A DNA stretch of 64,000 nt from Alteromonas indica. Lineage in GTDB: Bacteria > Pseudomonadota > Gammaproteobacteria > Enterobacterales > Alteromonadaceae. The stretch's first letter is position 1; each line of letters opens with the position of its first letter. The DNA lies in contig PYVY01000011.1 of NCBI GenBank assembly GCA_003056425.1, forward strand, positions 101,052 through 165,051, written 5' to 3'. This document shows, piece after piece, positions 39,252-49,226 of this stretch. A program made the translations under genes and the position numbers. The notes beneath the pieces are model-generated. The model was not told the origin of the DNA, did not search any database, and saw only the letters and a list, made by a program, of their open reading frames with translations.

Positions 39252-41101
39252 TGAAATTCCGCCTTTTTCGTTCGCTTCAGTATACTTTTCTGTTAACGCT
39301 GGTATTGGCGAGCTGCCATATTAACGCGCAATCGTTAAGTGACTTGCAGCAGCTTCAGCAGCAGGCTCAACAATCGCAAAGTGGGCAGGGTGCGAATACC
39401 CAAACCACTAATTCGAATACCTCGGTGGGCTCGGTATCTGCATTTGAGTTAAATTCTTCGCGGACAATTCAAAGTATGAATAATGGCCAGGGTTCCACTG
39501 GGCAATATTATAATAGCTCGCGGGGCGGCCAGGTATTGCCCGGAGAACCGACAATAGACACCGTATACCCGGCGCAGGCGCCGATGGAAAATCCTCCCTA
39601 TGCGGCCAATTTGTTTATTGGTGGGTTTGAGTCTGAACGCGCGGATGGATTAAACGACAATTATCTGGTTGCGCAGGGTGACAAAATATCTATCTGGATG
39701 TGGGGCGCGGTAAACTACTCTGATGTAGTAACAGTGGATAATCAGGGCAATATTTTCATTCCGAATATCGGACCTATTCAAATTGCCAATACCCCGGCCG
39801 GCTCTGTTAACAGCACTGTGACCTCCAAAATAAAGCAAGTATATACCAACGACGTCAATGTCTACGTCAACCTGCTAACGTCCACGCCGGTGTCCGTATA
39901 TATCAGTGGCCCGGTATTACGGCCTGGACAGTACGCAGGGCAAGCTTCCGATAGCATTCTTTATTTTCTTAAGCGGGCGGGCGGAATAGATTTTCAGCGC
40001 GGGAGTTTTCGTCAGATTGATATCAAACGTGACGGAAAAATTATAGCCACTGCCGATTTGTACGAATTTATGCGAAATGGTGAGTTGCCAGGCATCTCTT
40101 TCAAAGACGGCGATGTGCTAATGGTTCGCCCATTAGGGGCTACAGTGGTGGTACAAACCGGTGCTCGAAACAGTTTTACCTTTGAATTTAAAGATGGGGA
40201 ACTATCTGGCGATACATTGACTAAATACGCCACTCCGCGTGATTTTATTAATCATGTTTCTGTTGCAGGCGTGCGCAATAACCAACAGTTTTCACGTTAT
40301 CTAAAACTTAATGAGTTTAACGAATTTTCGCTAAACGCCGGTGATACCGTGGAGTTTGTTGATGATCATGAGCAGTTGGTTTATCGCATCAATATCCAGG
40401 GCAGTCATACCGGTCCTTCACAGGTTATGGTAGACAAAGGAACGCGACTACGCGATGTTCTTAACTACATACGCATAAACCCAAAACTTTCAGACGTCGA
40501 TAATATTTATCTGTTGCGGGACAGCGTGGCACTAAAGCAAAAAGAGATTATCGAACGCTCATTACAGCAATTAGAACGCAGTGTATTTACTGCCCCTATT
40601 AGCTCAAGCGGTGAAGGGGCGATACGCGCACAGGAAGCGCAATTGGTGTCAGATTTCATTACCCGCGCCCGAGAGGTAGAACCGCTGGGTAAAGTAGTGG
40701 TGTCTGAAAATCAACAAGTAGCAAACGTATTATTAGAACCCAATGACACTGTGGTGGTACCGGCAGTTACCGACTTGGTACAAGTGGGAGGCGAAGTCAT
40801 GCTTCCGCAAGCCATTGTATTCAATCCAGATGCGACCGCGGCTGATTATATTGCCTGGGCGGGCGGATTCACTCAGCGCGCCGATGATGAACGTATTCTG
40901 ATTGTACGCAAAAACGGTATTGTAGAGTTTGATAGTATTGATGGTTACAACTTCTCAGCCAGAGAAGGCAGTGCCAAACTTAAGCCGGGCGATCAGGTTA
41001 TTGTCCTGCCTGCAATAGATATGAAATCGCTTCAGGCGATTAAAGATATAACCCAAATTGTGTACCAGATTGCAGTGGCCGCCAATGTCGCGCTAGATTA
41101 A
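39248..41101 (+). CDS. Polysaccharide export outer-membrane protein (Wza/KpsD family)
   Basis: This 617-aa periplasmic/outer-membrane exporter has an N-terminal signal peptide (ending INAQS), a Gln/Ser/Asn-rich linker (residues about 30-95), then the polysaccharide export domain (NYLVAQGDKISIWMWG, about 140-215), and several SLBB-type beta-grasp repeats (VSVYISGPVLRPGQYAGQAS, VNVLL-type segments, QVGGEVMLPQAIVF). Length and partner genes kpsMTE favour the KpsD branch over short Wza. Two adjacent ATGs (39248, 39251) are possible starts. Confidence 0.88.
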   Translation: MMKFRLFRSLQYTFLLTLVLASCHINAQSLSDLQQLQQQAQQSQSGQGANTQTTNSNTSVGSVSAFELNSSRTIQSMNNGQGSTGQYYNSSRGGQVLPGEPTIDTVYPAQAPMENPPYAANLFIGGFESERADGLNDNYLVAQGDKISIWMWGAVNYSDVVTVDNQGNIFIPNIGPIQIANTPAGSVNSTVTSKIKQVYTNDVNVYVNLLTSTPVSVYISGPVLRPGQYAGQASDSILYFLKRAGGIDFQRGSFRQIDIKRDGKIIATADLYEFMRNGELPGISFKDGDVLMVRPLGATVVVQTGARNSFTFEFKDGELSGDTLTKYATPRDFINHVSVAGVRNNQQFSRYLKLNEFNEFSLNAGDTVEFVDDHEQLVYRINIQGSHTGPSQVMVDKGTRLRDVLNYIRINPKLSDVDNIYLLRDSVALKQKEIIERSLQQLERSVFTAPISSSGEGAIRAQEAQLVSDFITRAREVEPLGKVVVSENQQVANVLLEPNDTVVVPAVTDLVQVGGEVMLPQAIVFNPDATAADYIAWAGGFTQRADDERILIVRKNGIVEFDSIDGYNFSAREGSAKLKPGDQVIVLPAIDMKSLQAIKDITQIVYQIAVAANVALD

Positions 41102-41103
41102 AC

Positions 41104-41883
41104 ATGGTCACCTTTTCCCAACATCTTGCAGCATGGCGAAGAGTGATCTTCGCCTTATTCTTGCGTGAACTGCAAAGTAAATTCAACGACAAACTGGGGC
41201 TCGGCTGGGCTTTCTTTGAACCGTTTGTATTTATTTTTGGCTTATCCTATGCCCGAAGTTTTATTTCGGGATCGGAAGTTCATTCCATGCCTATTTTAAT
41301 TTTTATGATTGTGGGTATGCTTTCCATTCAATCTTTTATGACCAGTCTGGGTTCCGTTTCTGGTTCCATAAAGAAGAACAAACCATTGTATGCATTCAGG
41401 CAGGTTCAGCCTATTGCTTCTTTGATTACTGCTTTGCTCCTTGAATTTGCCATTAAGCTGGGCGCATTGTTCTTATTGTGTGTCACCGTTTATCTATTGC
41501 AGATAGAATATAAAATGGATAATCCCCTATTATTAATAGCCATGTATTTAATGCTATGGGCGTTTTGTGGTGCCATCAGTTTACTGTTTGGGATTGCCAC
41601 CGCCTATGTACCGGAAATTAATAAAGTAAAAAATATATTTATGCGGCCGATGTTTTTTATCTCCTGTACTTTTTTCAGCCTTCAGGATATCCCCGAAAAA
41701 TACTGGCATTACCTTAACTGGAACCCTATGGTTCATTTTATTGAGCTTTCCCGTTATGCGCTTTATACCTCCTACGGGCACAAAGGCGTCAGTATCGAAT
41801 ATGCGGCTGGAACCACCATTGGATTGCTGTTCTTTGGCTTGGCCCTGTACCACCTCACCTGGAAAAAGGTCTTATCCAGATGA
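41104..41883 (+). CDS. kpsM: Polysaccharide ABC transporter permease KpsM
   Basis: KpsM is the membrane half of the ABC-2 type exporter that moves lipid-linked capsule across the inner membrane. The 259-aa protein (E. coli 258) has six membrane segments. REL(Q)SKFNDKLGLGWAFFEPF is the family N-terminal interface helix and RPMFFISCTFFSLQDIPEKY precedes the last pair. It lies 2 bases after the exporter gene and overlaps kpsT by ATGA. Confidence 0.94.
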   Translation: MVTFSQHLAAWRRVIFALFLRELQSKFNDKLGLGWAFFEPFVFIFGLSYARSFISGSEVHSMPILIFMIVGMLSIQSFMTSLGSVSGSIKKNKPLYAFRQVQPIASLITALLLEFAIKLGALFLLCVTVYLLQIEYKMDNPLLLIAMYLMLWAFCGAISLLFGIATAYVPEINKVKNIFMRPMFFISCTFFSLQDIPEKYWHYLNWNPMVHFIELSRYALYTSYGHKGVSIEYAAGTTIGLLFFGLALYHLTWKKVLSR

Positions 41884-42551
41884 TTGAAATAAAAAATTTA
41901 ACGAAGAGTTATCCCAGTAAACTCGGCCCCCAGTATATTTTCAAGAACCTTAATTTCTCGTTCCCGACAGAACGAAATGTCGCCATTTTAGGTAAAAACG
42001 GCGCGGGTAAGTCTACCCTCTTCCGGTTATTAGCCAAAAGTGAGTATCCAGACCGCGGTCAGGTCATCACGAATCGCTCCATGTCATGGCCTGTAGCCTT
42101 ACAAACCGGTATACACCCGCATATGACCGGGCGCGAGAATACCCGGTTTATTGGCCGCATCAACAATGTGAAATCGCTTGGTAAATATGAACAGCAAGTA
42201 CAAACATTTGCCGAGCTAAATAAAAAGTTTGATTTGCCGGTTCGAACTTACTCGTCAGGTATGCGTGCCAAACTGGTGTTTGCCTGTTGCATGAATATTG
42301 ATTTTGATATTTATCTTATCGATGAAGCAACGTCAGTGGGTGACCCGTTGTTTCGTAAAAAAGCGAAAGAAAGTCTCAAAGAAAAAAGTCTGACCAGTGG
42401 GGTCATTATGGTCAGCCATGAGCTCGACCAAATTCGCGAATACTGCCATTCCGCAGTACTAATTAACAATGGCAAACTTACCTATTTCAAGGACCTTGAA
42501 GAAGGTATAGCTGCTTACACCAATCCTGAGTCCAAAGGAAAAGGTAAATAA
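41880..42551 (+). CDS. kpsT: Polysaccharide ABC transporter ATPase KpsT
   Basis: KpsT powers capsule export with KpsM. The 223-aa protein has Walker A GKNGAGKST (residues 38-46), the ABC signature in YSSGMRAKL (about 125-133), Walker B FDIYLIDEATSVGDPLF and the switch histidine in VSHELDQI. It lacks the extra C-terminal carbohydrate-binding domain seen in Wzt-type O-antigen ATPases, which supports a capsule-type exporter. Confidence 0.95.
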   Translation: MIEIKNLTKSYPSKLGPQYIFKNLNFSFPTERNVAILGKNGAGKSTLFRLLAKSEYPDRGQVITNRSMSWPVALQTGIHPHMTGRENTRFIGRINNVKSLGKYEQQVQTFAELNKKFDLPVRTYSSGMRAKLVFACCMNIDFDIYLIDEATSVGDPLFRKKAKESLKEKSLTSGVIMVSHELDQIREYCHSAVLINNGKLTYFKDLEEGIAAYTNPESKGKGK

Positions 42552-42555
42552 TATC

Positions 42556-43674
42556 GTGCTAAAGAAAACCCAACAAAAACTCAAAGTTCTGACTAAGCAT
42601 GTAGGCCGGGCTTTTATCGCTATATGGTGTATCTACGCACTCTACCTGGTGCTGATGGCTTCTCCCCAATTTGAAAGCCAAAGTCAGTTAATTATTAAAA
42701 AATCAGATGGTGGCAGTGCTTTTGACGCCTCCTCTTTGTTGATGTCTTCAGTGACCGATGCGCCGCTTTCTACAGATAGCGTATTAATAGAGGCTTTCAT
42801 CAAGTCGCAGGATATGTACCGTCATCTGGTCGAGCACCACAAAATGAATTTGCATTTCCAGAATGCCGATGCTGACCTATTCAGCAGGCTTTCTGATTCA
42901 GCGAATAAAGAAGATAAGTTCAACTACTATTTAGAACATATTGATGTAACCGTTGATTCCAGTTCAGCAGTGATCACGCTGAAAACCAAAGCATTTACAC
43001 CTGAATATGCAAACCAGCTAAACGCCGCCATTATTGCCCACGCTGAAACCTTCATTAATAATATCAATAAGGACCTTGCTAAATCCAAACTGACCTTTGC
43101 AAAAAGTGAACATGATATTGTTGAAAGCAAGCTGCAAGGCGCAAAGCAAGAACTGTTAGAGTTTCAGTCGAAGTATAATGTACTGGACCCTACGGCAGAG
43201 GGCGCCGCATCCCAACAGATTGCCTTTTCCTTAGAAGCGACCCTGGCGCAGAAAAAAGCAGAGTTACAAACCATGACCGGCATGATGTCGGATATTGCCC
43301 CGGAAATGCGTAACTTAAAACGCCAAATTACCGCCTTACAACAAGCCGTCAGTAACCAAAAGAGTGAGTTGAATAATGCTACCGTAGAAGGTAGCGAGAA
43401 CATGTCGATGACTGAGCTGATGGCTCAGTATAGTAATTTACAAATTCAGCTGCAGCTTGCTATCCAGGCTTACTCTTCCTCATTGATGACGCTGGAAAAT
43501 ACGCGGGTAGAAACCTATCAAAAAATTCAGCACTTGGTCACTGTAGAACAGTCCACTCTTCCCGAAGGCAATAAATACCCGGAAGTACTTTACAATCTAA
43601 CGCTATTCGGCGTGATCCTATTCTTAATATATGGCATAGGACGAATCATAATTGCCACTATTAAGGAGCTATAG
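42556..43674 (+). CDS. kpsE: Capsule export inner-membrane protein KpsE
   Basis: KpsE is the polysaccharide co-polymerase-type (PCP-3) protein linking the KpsMT transporter to the outer-membrane exporter. The 372-aa protein has an N-terminal membrane segment (about 18-36), a large periplasmic domain with long coiled coils (about 165-300), and a C-terminal membrane segment (about 345-368). The start is GTG at 42556 with AAGG about 11 bases upstream. Order and spacing place it in the export operon. Confidence 0.92.
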   Translation: MLKKTQQKLKVLTKHVGRAFIAIWCIYALYLVLMASPQFESQSQLIIKKSDGGSAFDASSLLMSSVTDAPLSTDSVLIEAFIKSQDMYRHLVEHHKMNLHFQNADADLFSRLSDSANKEDKFNYYLEHIDVTVDSSSAVITLKTKAFTPEYANQLNAAIIAHAETFINNINKDLAKSKLTFAKSEHDIVESKLQGAKQELLEFQSKYNVLDPTAEGAASQQIAFSLEATLAQKKAELQTMTGMMSDIAPEMRNLKRQITALQQAVSNQKSELNNATVEGSENMSMTELMAQYSNLQIQLQLAIQAYSSSLMTLENTRVETYQKIQHLVTVEQSTLPEGNKYPEVLYNLTLFGVILFLIYGIGRIIIATIKEL

Positions 43675-43679
43675 AATTC

Positions 43680-44564
43680 ATGGCCGAGCGCGTAGGAATA
43701 ATACTTGCGGGCGGGTCAGGCTCGCGTCTTTACCCCCTGACGAAAGTGGTAAGTAAACAACTTATGCCGGTTTACGACAAACCAATGATTTATTATCCGC
43801 TTTCTACCCTGATGCTGGCGGGTATTACGGAAATCCTGATAATAACCACCCCTGAGGAGCAATCCCGGTTTGAAGATTTGCTAGGGGATGGCAGCCAGTT
43901 TGGGATAGCTTTATCGTATATCGCCCAGCCCTCCCCTGACGGCCTGGCCCAGGCCTTTGTGCTGGGCGAGCAGTTTATTAACGGCCGACCAAGTGCATTG
44001 GTATTGGGCGATAATATTTTTTATGGTCACGATATGGTCAAGTCACTGCAAAGCGCCACGGCGAAACACGACCGGGCTACCGTGTTCGGTTACCATGTGC
44101 ACGACCCAGAACGCTACGGCGTGGTTGAGTTTGATAAAGCAGGCAAAGCGCTCAGTATTGAAGAGAAACCAGCGCGGGCGAAGTCCAGCTATGCAGTTAC
44201 CGGGTTGTACTTTTATCCCCCGGAGGTGGTCGATATTGCCAAATCTATTGCCCCCTCACCACGTGGTGAGTTAGAGATTACTGATGTCAACAATGTGTTT
44301 TTACACCATGAGAAGCTTGATGTTGAAGTCATGGGCAGGGGCTCGGCGTGGTTAGACACCGGCACTATTGACAGCCTGATGGATGCGGCAAACTTTATCG
44401 CGGCTATCGAGAAACGCCAGGGCCTGAAAATATGCTGCCCGGAAGAGATTGCGTTTCGTAAGGGATTTATTAATGCTTCGCAACTCCAAGAGTTGGCTAC
44501 GCCGCTTGTGAAAAGCGGTTATGGACAATATCTACACCACATTTTGAACGAAGATGTTTTTTAA
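43680..44564 (+). CDS. rmlA: Glucose-1-phosphate thymidylyltransferase
   Basis: RmlA (RfbA) makes dTDP-glucose, the first step to dTDP-L-rhamnose. The 294-aa enzyme starts [20 protein letters not shown], followed by [17 protein letters not shown], and has [13 protein letters not shown] and [17 protein letters not shown]. It begins directly after kpsE and leads the rmlACDB set. Confidence 0.97.
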   Translation: MAERVGIILAGGSGSRLYPLTKVVSKQLMPVYDKPMIYYPLSTLMLAGITEILIITTPEEQSRFEDLLGDGSQFGIALSYIAQPSPDGLAQAFVLGEQFINGRPSALVLGDNIFYGHDMVKSLQSATAKHDRATVFGYHVHDPERYGVVEFDKAGKALSIEEKPARAKSSYAVTGLYFYPPEVVDIAKSIAPSPRGELEITDVNNVFLHHEKLDVEVMGRGSAWLDTGTIDSLMDAANFIAAIEKRQGLKICCPEEIAFRKGFINASQLQELATPLVKSGYGQYLHHILNEDVF

Positions 44565-44566
44565 TA

Positions 44567-45112
44567 ATGCAATGTATTACTACTTCTATCGATGATGTCA
44601 AAATCATTGAGCCTAAAGTATTCGGCGATGAACGCGGCTACTTTATGGAATCATTCAGAGACAACTGGTTTCGGGAAAATTGTGCAGACGTTACGTTTGT
44701 ACAGGATAACCGAAGCCGCTCAAAGCAGGGGATATTACGTGGCATGCACTACCAGCTCAGCCAAACCCAGGGCAAGCTGGTGTCGGTAACCGATGGCGCT
44801 GTGTTCGATGTTGCGGTGGATATGCGAAAGCATTCTAAGACCTACGGCCAGTGGGTTGGCGCCCTTCTTAGCGCCCAGAACAAGCGGATGTTGTGGGTGC
44901 CTGCAGGGTTCGCGCATGGTTTCTATGTTACAAGCGAATCGGCTGAATTTAGCTATAAATGTACCGACTATTATCATCCTGAATCAGAAGTGTCATTAGC
45001 TTGGGACGACCCTACTGTAGGGATTGACTGGCCACTGGTTAACGACCTGGCGCCAAGTTTGTCAGCTAAAGACCAGCAAGGCCTAGCCTTTGCTGATGCC
45101 CCCTCATTCTAG
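44567..45112 (+). CDS. rmlC: dTDP-4-dehydrorhamnose 3,5-epimerase
   Basis: RmlC epimerises dTDP-4-keto-6-deoxyglucose at C3 and C5. The 181-aa cupin has KVFGDERGYFMESFRDNWF, the catalytic His-Asp region in GILRGMHYQLSQTQGKLV, and WVPAGFAHGFYVTSESAEF. It lies 2 bases after rmlA. Confidence 0.96.
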   Translation: MQCITTSIDDVKIIEPKVFGDERGYFMESFRDNWFRENCADVTFVQDNRSRSKQGILRGMHYQLSQTQGKLVSVTDGAVFDVAVDMRKHSKTYGQWVGALLSAQNKRMLWVPAGFAHGFYVTSESAEFSYKCTDYYHPESEVSLAWDDPTVGIDWPLVNDLAPSLSAKDQQGLAFADAPSF

Positions 45113-45121
45113 GCCCCCGGT

Positions 45122-45985
45122 ATGATCATTGTTATAGGAAAAAGCGGTCAACTGGCGCAGGAACTGGCGGCCCTTGGTCGCGAAGATATACGCTGTTTGG
45201 GCCGCAACGATATTGATATTACGGATTCGCAAGATGTCGCAAATAAGCTGGCTGCTTGCCAGCCTACAGCCGTCATTAATGCAGCGGCGTACACGGCAGT
45301 GGATAAGGCGCAAAGCGATGAAGCGGCGGCCTATAAATTAAACCACGAAGCAGTGGCGGTGCTCGGCGAGTACTGTGCTGCCCACAACCTGCATTTGGTG
45401 CATGTGTCTACCGACTATGTATTTAACGGCCAATACCATCGCCCTATCACGCCGGCCACGCCTCGCACCCCGCTGGGGGTGTATGGTGCCAGCAAAGCTG
45501 CCGGTGAAGCCGCGCTAGAAGCAATCCCTAAGCTTAGTTTCACAATTATCCGTACGGCTTGGGTCTACTCCCGGTTTGGCCATAACTTTGTTTATACCAT
45601 GCTCAAACTGATGGCCCAAAAGCCAGCGTTGGGGATCGTAGCAGACCAGATTGGTACCCCTACCTGCGCTGCGGGTTTGGCACAGGCGGCCGTCCATGCC
45701 GCGCAGCATCGCATCAGTGGGATTCACCACTGGACGGATACCGGGGTGGCCAGTTGGTTTGATTTTGCGGTGGCGATACAACGTATAGCGCAGCACAAAG
45801 GACTTCTGGAAAAGACCATTCCTATTGCGCCAATTACTACCGAAGACTTCCCTACGCCTGCCCGACGGCCAGCATACAGTGTGTTGTGTAAAGCCTCATT
45901 AGCTACGGCGTTTGCTGATATCCCCCAGCTTCATTGGGAAACCCGACTAACCGCTATGCTTAGCGATATTACTATAGAGAATTAA
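45122..45985 (+). CDS. rmlD: dTDP-4-dehydrorhamnose reductase
   Basis: RmlD reduces the RmlC product to dTDP-L-rhamnose with NAD(P)H. The 287-aa SDR has the nucleotide loop IGKSGQLAQELA, DIDITD, VHVSTDYVFNGQ, and the catalytic YGASKAAGE segment, followed by RTAWVYSRFGHNFVYTML. It lies 9 bases after rmlC. Confidence 0.96.
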   Translation: MIIVIGKSGQLAQELAALGREDIRCLGRNDIDITDSQDVANKLAACQPTAVINAAAYTAVDKAQSDEAAAYKLNHEAVAVLGEYCAAHNLHLVHVSTDYVFNGQYHRPITPATPRTPLGVYGASKAAGEAALEAIPKLSFTIIRTAWVYSRFGHNFVYTMLKLMAQKPALGIVADQIGTPTCAAGLAQAAVHAAQHRISGIHHWTDTGVASWFDFAVAIQRIAQHKGLLEKTIPIAPITTEDFPTPARRPAYSVLCKASLATAFADIPQLHWETRLTAMLSDITIEN

Positions 45986-45986
45986 C

Positions 45987-47075
45987 ATGGCTAAATCATT
46001 ACTCGTTACCGGTGGTGCAGGCTTTATCGGGGCGAATTTCGTACACTTTTGGTTAGCGCAGCATAGCGAAGATACTGTTGTGGTTCTTGATGCGCTAACG
46101 TATGCAGGCAACAAGGAAAATCTGGCTGGGTTGGAAAGCCGGGCTAATTTTCATTTTGTTCAAGGCGATATTTGCGATACCGATTTGGTCGTAGATTTGT
46201 TACGTCATCATCATATTGATACGTTGGTCCATTTTGCCGCAGAGTCCCATGTGGATCGCTCAATCACCGGCCCAGATGCATTCATTGAAACCAATATTCT
46301 GGGTACATATTCGTTATTGAAGGCCGCTAAAATGGTTTGGCTGGATGAGCCTCGCGCGCAGGAAAAGCCTGCGCTTACCCATCGTTTTCACCATGTCTCC
46401 ACTGATGAAGTATATGGCACCTTAACCCCGGAAGACCCCGCTTTCACAGAGCTGACTGCCTATGCGCCGAATTCACCCTACTCGGCCAGCAAAGCCGCTT
46501 CCGACCATTTGGTAAGAGCTTATCATCATACCTATGGGCTGGAAGTAACCACCAGTAACTGTTCTAATAATTACGGGCCATTCCATTTCCCGGAAAAGCT
46601 GATCCCACTAATTATTACCAATATTTTGCACGACCAACCGTTGCCGGTTTATGGGGATGGCCAGCAGATACGTGATTGGTTGTATGTAGAAGATCATGCC
46701 CGAGGTATTGAAAAAGTACTGCTACAAGGTGAAATTGGCGAGAACTACAATATAGGCGGCCATAATGAATGGGCGAATATAGATATTGTGAAACTGATTT
46801 GTCAGTTGATGAACGATAAATTCGCTCAGGAGCCGGAATTGGCCGCGCGCTTCCCCCTCGCCAAGCAAGCTATCGAAGGTAATTGTGAAGCGTTGATAAG
46901 TTTTGTGACTGATCGGCCCGGCCATGATCGTCGCTATGCTATTGATGCGACTAAATCTCAGGAAGTATTGGGCTATACTCCTTTTGAATCGTTTAATTCT
47001 GGTATCCGTAAAACGCTGAACTGGTATTTAGATAATCAACAATGGTGGTATCCGTTGTTAGAGAAAACCGCTTAA
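45987..47075 (+). CDS. rmlB: dTDP-glucose 4,6-dehydratase
   Basis: RmlB dehydrates dTDP-glucose. The 362-aa extended SDR shows TGGAGFIGANFVHFWL, AAESHVDRSITGP, HVSTDEVYGTL with the catalytic residues, and the YSASKAASDHLVRAYHHTYG motif. The gene order A-C-D-B completes the dTDP-L-rhamnose pathway. A terminator follows. Confidence 0.97.
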   Translation: MAKSLLVTGGAGFIGANFVHFWLAQHSEDTVVVLDALTYAGNKENLAGLESRANFHFVQGDICDTDLVVDLLRHHHIDTLVHFAAESHVDRSITGPDAFIETNILGTYSLLKAAKMVWLDEPRAQEKPALTHRFHHVSTDEVYGTLTPEDPAFTELTAYAPNSPYSASKAASDHLVRAYHHTYGLEVTTSNCSNNYGPFHFPEKLIPLIITNILHDQPLPVYGDGQQIRDWLYVEDHARGIEKVLLQGEIGENYNIGGHNEWANIDIVKLICQLMNDKFAQEPELAARFPLAKQAIEGNCEALISFVTDRPGHDRRYAIDATKSQEVLGYTPFESFNSGIRKTLNWYLDNQQWWYPLLEKTA

Positions 47076-47105
47076 CCGCCTTTTTTATATACAAGTAATC
47101 CAAAT

Positions 47106-47130
47106 GCCCGGCCCGCAGCCGGGCTTTTTT
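47106..47130 (+). terminator. Rho-independent terminator after rmlB
   Basis: GCCCGGC and GCCGGGC pair around CCGCA, followed by TTTTTT. It ends the operon that starts at the lipoprotein gene. The remaining 190 bases before the peptide transporter gene are AT-rich and probably hold its promoter. Confidence 0.93.
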
Positions 47131-47321
47131 ATATGTAGAATGTCAGTCATCGCCTGCGCTACAGCAAGTGTAGCTTAAGGCTGTTAACCTTTTCTTTACT
47201 TGTGTATGCTGAATTCCTCTAGTATAACGACGTAACTTGTAGATATACCCAAGTCACGCTACAACGCAGTGCTGTCTACTTCCAAAACGATCTTACAAAT
47301 AAAATAATACGGAATCTGATT

Positions 47322-48836
47322 GTGACGACAAAATCATCTAACGACACCCGTTTCTTCGGCCATCCAGGGGGGCTGCAGACACTCTTTTTCACCGAAATGT
47401 GGGAGCGAATGAGTTATTACGGCATGCGCGCCCTGCTTGTGCTCTTCATGACCGCGACGCTGCAAGAAGAAGGACTCGCCTTTACGGTAGCTTCGGCTAC
47501 CGCCATTTATGGCCTGTATACCGGCGCGGTTTATTTTATGGGCCTGCCCGGAGGCTGGATTGCCGACCGCCTGATTGGTAGCCAGCGCGCTATCTGGTAT
47601 GGCGGCCTGATCATAATGTCAGGACATATTGTGCTGGCTATTCCCAGCCACAATACTTTCTTTATTGGTCTTATCCTGGTAGTACTTGGCACAGGCTTAC
47701 TCAAGCCGAATATCAGTGCGCTGGTAGGAGGCTTGTACTCTGACCATGATACCCGCCGCGACAGCGGCTATACCATTTATTATATGGGGATTAATTTAGG
47801 CTCATTAATTGGTTACGGTGTATGCGGATGGCTAGCGCCTAATATGGGCTATCACTGGGCTTTTGGTGCCGCCGCAGTGGGTATGGCTATCGGCCTGATT
47901 CAGTACAAATTAACGCTTAATCGCCTAAGTGATATCGGTGACGGCCCCACCGCAGAACTGACGCCGTCCATTCGTAAACGCGGCTGGACCGGCATTGTTT
48001 TGTTCTTACTGGTTTTGATTGGGGTTACCGCTGCAACCACTATGGGTGTACTGGTGATTAACCCGGTAGAGCTGGCAAAATACGTTGCGATTGCATTTAC
48101 GATAATATTTTTACTGTATTTTGGTGGTATCTTTTTCCTGGGCAACTTAAACGATGCCGAGAAAAAACAAATGGGCGCCCTGTTTCTCATCTGTATCGCG
48201 TCAGCTTGTTTTTGGGCTGGCTTTGAACAGGCTGGTTCGTCGCTTAACCTGTTTGGCCGGGATTATACCGATCGTATCGTTGGCGCGTTTTCTATCCCGC
48301 CTGCGTGGTTTCAATCAGCTAACTCGATCTTCATTATTATCCTTTCACCGTTCTTCGCTGCACTGTGGGTAAACCTTGGCAAGCGTATGCTTGACCCTTC
48401 CTATGGCGCAAAGTGTGCTATTGGATTAGTCATTATGGCTACTGGTTTTATTGTGATGTTCTTTGCCGCTCAGCTAGCTGCTAGTGGTATGAAGGTCGCG
48501 CCATACTGGCTGGTGATGACGTACTTCCTGCATACCGTGGGCGAGTTATGTTTAAGCCCGGTGGCATTAAGTGCGGTCAGTAAGCTCTCTCCACGCCGTT
48601 TTGCAGGCCAGATGATGGGTGTTTTCGTATTAACCTACTCTATCGGTAATGTTATTGCTGGCTTACTGGCAGGTAATTTTAATCCTGAGCGGCTTGATAC
48701 AATGCCTGACTTGTTTATGCAGATTAGTTTGTTCAGTATTGCAATAGGTATTGTGGTATTGCTGCTTTCATTAAAAACCCGTAAATGGGAAAAACTTGCT
48801 GACCGAGGCAAGGATAAAGCTGCGCAACACGCCTGA
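47322..48836 (+). CDS. POT family peptide/proton symporter
   Basis: This 504-aa inner-membrane protein belongs to the proton-coupled oligopeptide transporter family (E. coli DtpA/DtpB type). The proton-site motif ExxER is visible as FTEMWERMSYYGMRALL near residue 27, followed by GWIADRLIGSQRA and the PTR2 signature region with FYMGINLGSLIGY-type sequence. It has about 12-14 membrane segments. The start is GTG at 47322 with GGA 9 bases upstream. It has its own terminator and no evident link to the polysaccharide genes. Confidence 0.93.
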   Translation: MTTKSSNDTRFFGHPGGLQTLFFTEMWERMSYYGMRALLVLFMTATLQEEGLAFTVASATAIYGLYTGAVYFMGLPGGWIADRLIGSQRAIWYGGLIIMSGHIVLAIPSHNTFFIGLILVVLGTGLLKPNISALVGGLYSDHDTRRDSGYTIYYMGINLGSLIGYGVCGWLAPNMGYHWAFGAAAVGMAIGLIQYKLTLNRLSDIGDGPTAELTPSIRKRGWTGIVLFLLVLIGVTAATTMGVLVINPVELAKYVAIAFTIIFLLYFGGIFFLGNLNDAEKKQMGALFLICIASACFWAGFEQAGSSLNLFGRDYTDRIVGAFSIPPAWFQSANSIFIIILSPFFAALWVNLGKRMLDPSYGAKCAIGLVIMATGFIVMFFAAQLAASGMKVAPYWLVMTYFLHTVGELCLSPVALSAVSKLSPRRFAGQMMGVFVLTYSIGNVIAGLLAGNFNPERLDTMPDLFMQISLFSIAIGIVVLLLSLKTRKWEKLADRGKDKAAQHA

Positions 48837-48856
48837 TTCAGGTACATTAAGCGATA

Positions 48857-48883
48857 AGAAGCCGGTTTAATACCGGCTTCTTT
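48857..48883. terminator. Rho-independent terminator after peptide transporter gene
   Basis: AAGAAGCCGGT and ACCGGCTTCTT form a perfect 11-bp stem with a TTAAT loop, ending in TTTG. It lies about 20 bases after the transporter stop codon. Confidence 0.9.
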
Positions 48884-48923
48884 GTATTAATTACTATCCG
48901 CGTTCTATTATATTCGAGAGGCT

Positions 48924-49226
48924 ATGGCTTTTTATCTTACCACCCGACATATACCGGGCTTACAGCATCTGCCTCTGGCAGAGCGTATGGCTTATCTGGA
49001 ACAAGCAGCCAAACGGCTGACGACGCCGGAAAAGACCCTACTCAATGTACTTAAATTACTGGTGATAGTGCCGGTCTTTGCGTTGATCTTACGCACCGTT
49101 ACCGACTGGACATCGCTATTATGGGCATTGCTGGTGTTTTTATTGTATCCACTGGTGGTAAAACCATTGCAGTACTCGTTAAGCGCCAAATATATCAACG
49201 TGCCTGAGAACCCATCCAAGGAGTAA
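48924..49226 (+). CDS. Hypothetical small membrane protein
   Basis: I do not recognise a family with confidence for this 100-aa protein. It has a 40-residue soluble N-terminus ([20 protein letters not shown], with further basic and helical residues) and two hydrophobic segments (about 41-59 and 64-82). The stop overlaps the galE start by one base (TAATG), so the two are cotranslated. A role linked to galE is only inferred from that. Confidence 0.75.
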   Translation: MAFYLTTRHIPGLQHLPLAERMAYLEQAAKRLTTPEKTLLNVLKLLVIVPVFALILRTVTDWTSLLWALLVFLLYPLVVKPLQYSLSAKYINVPENPSKE

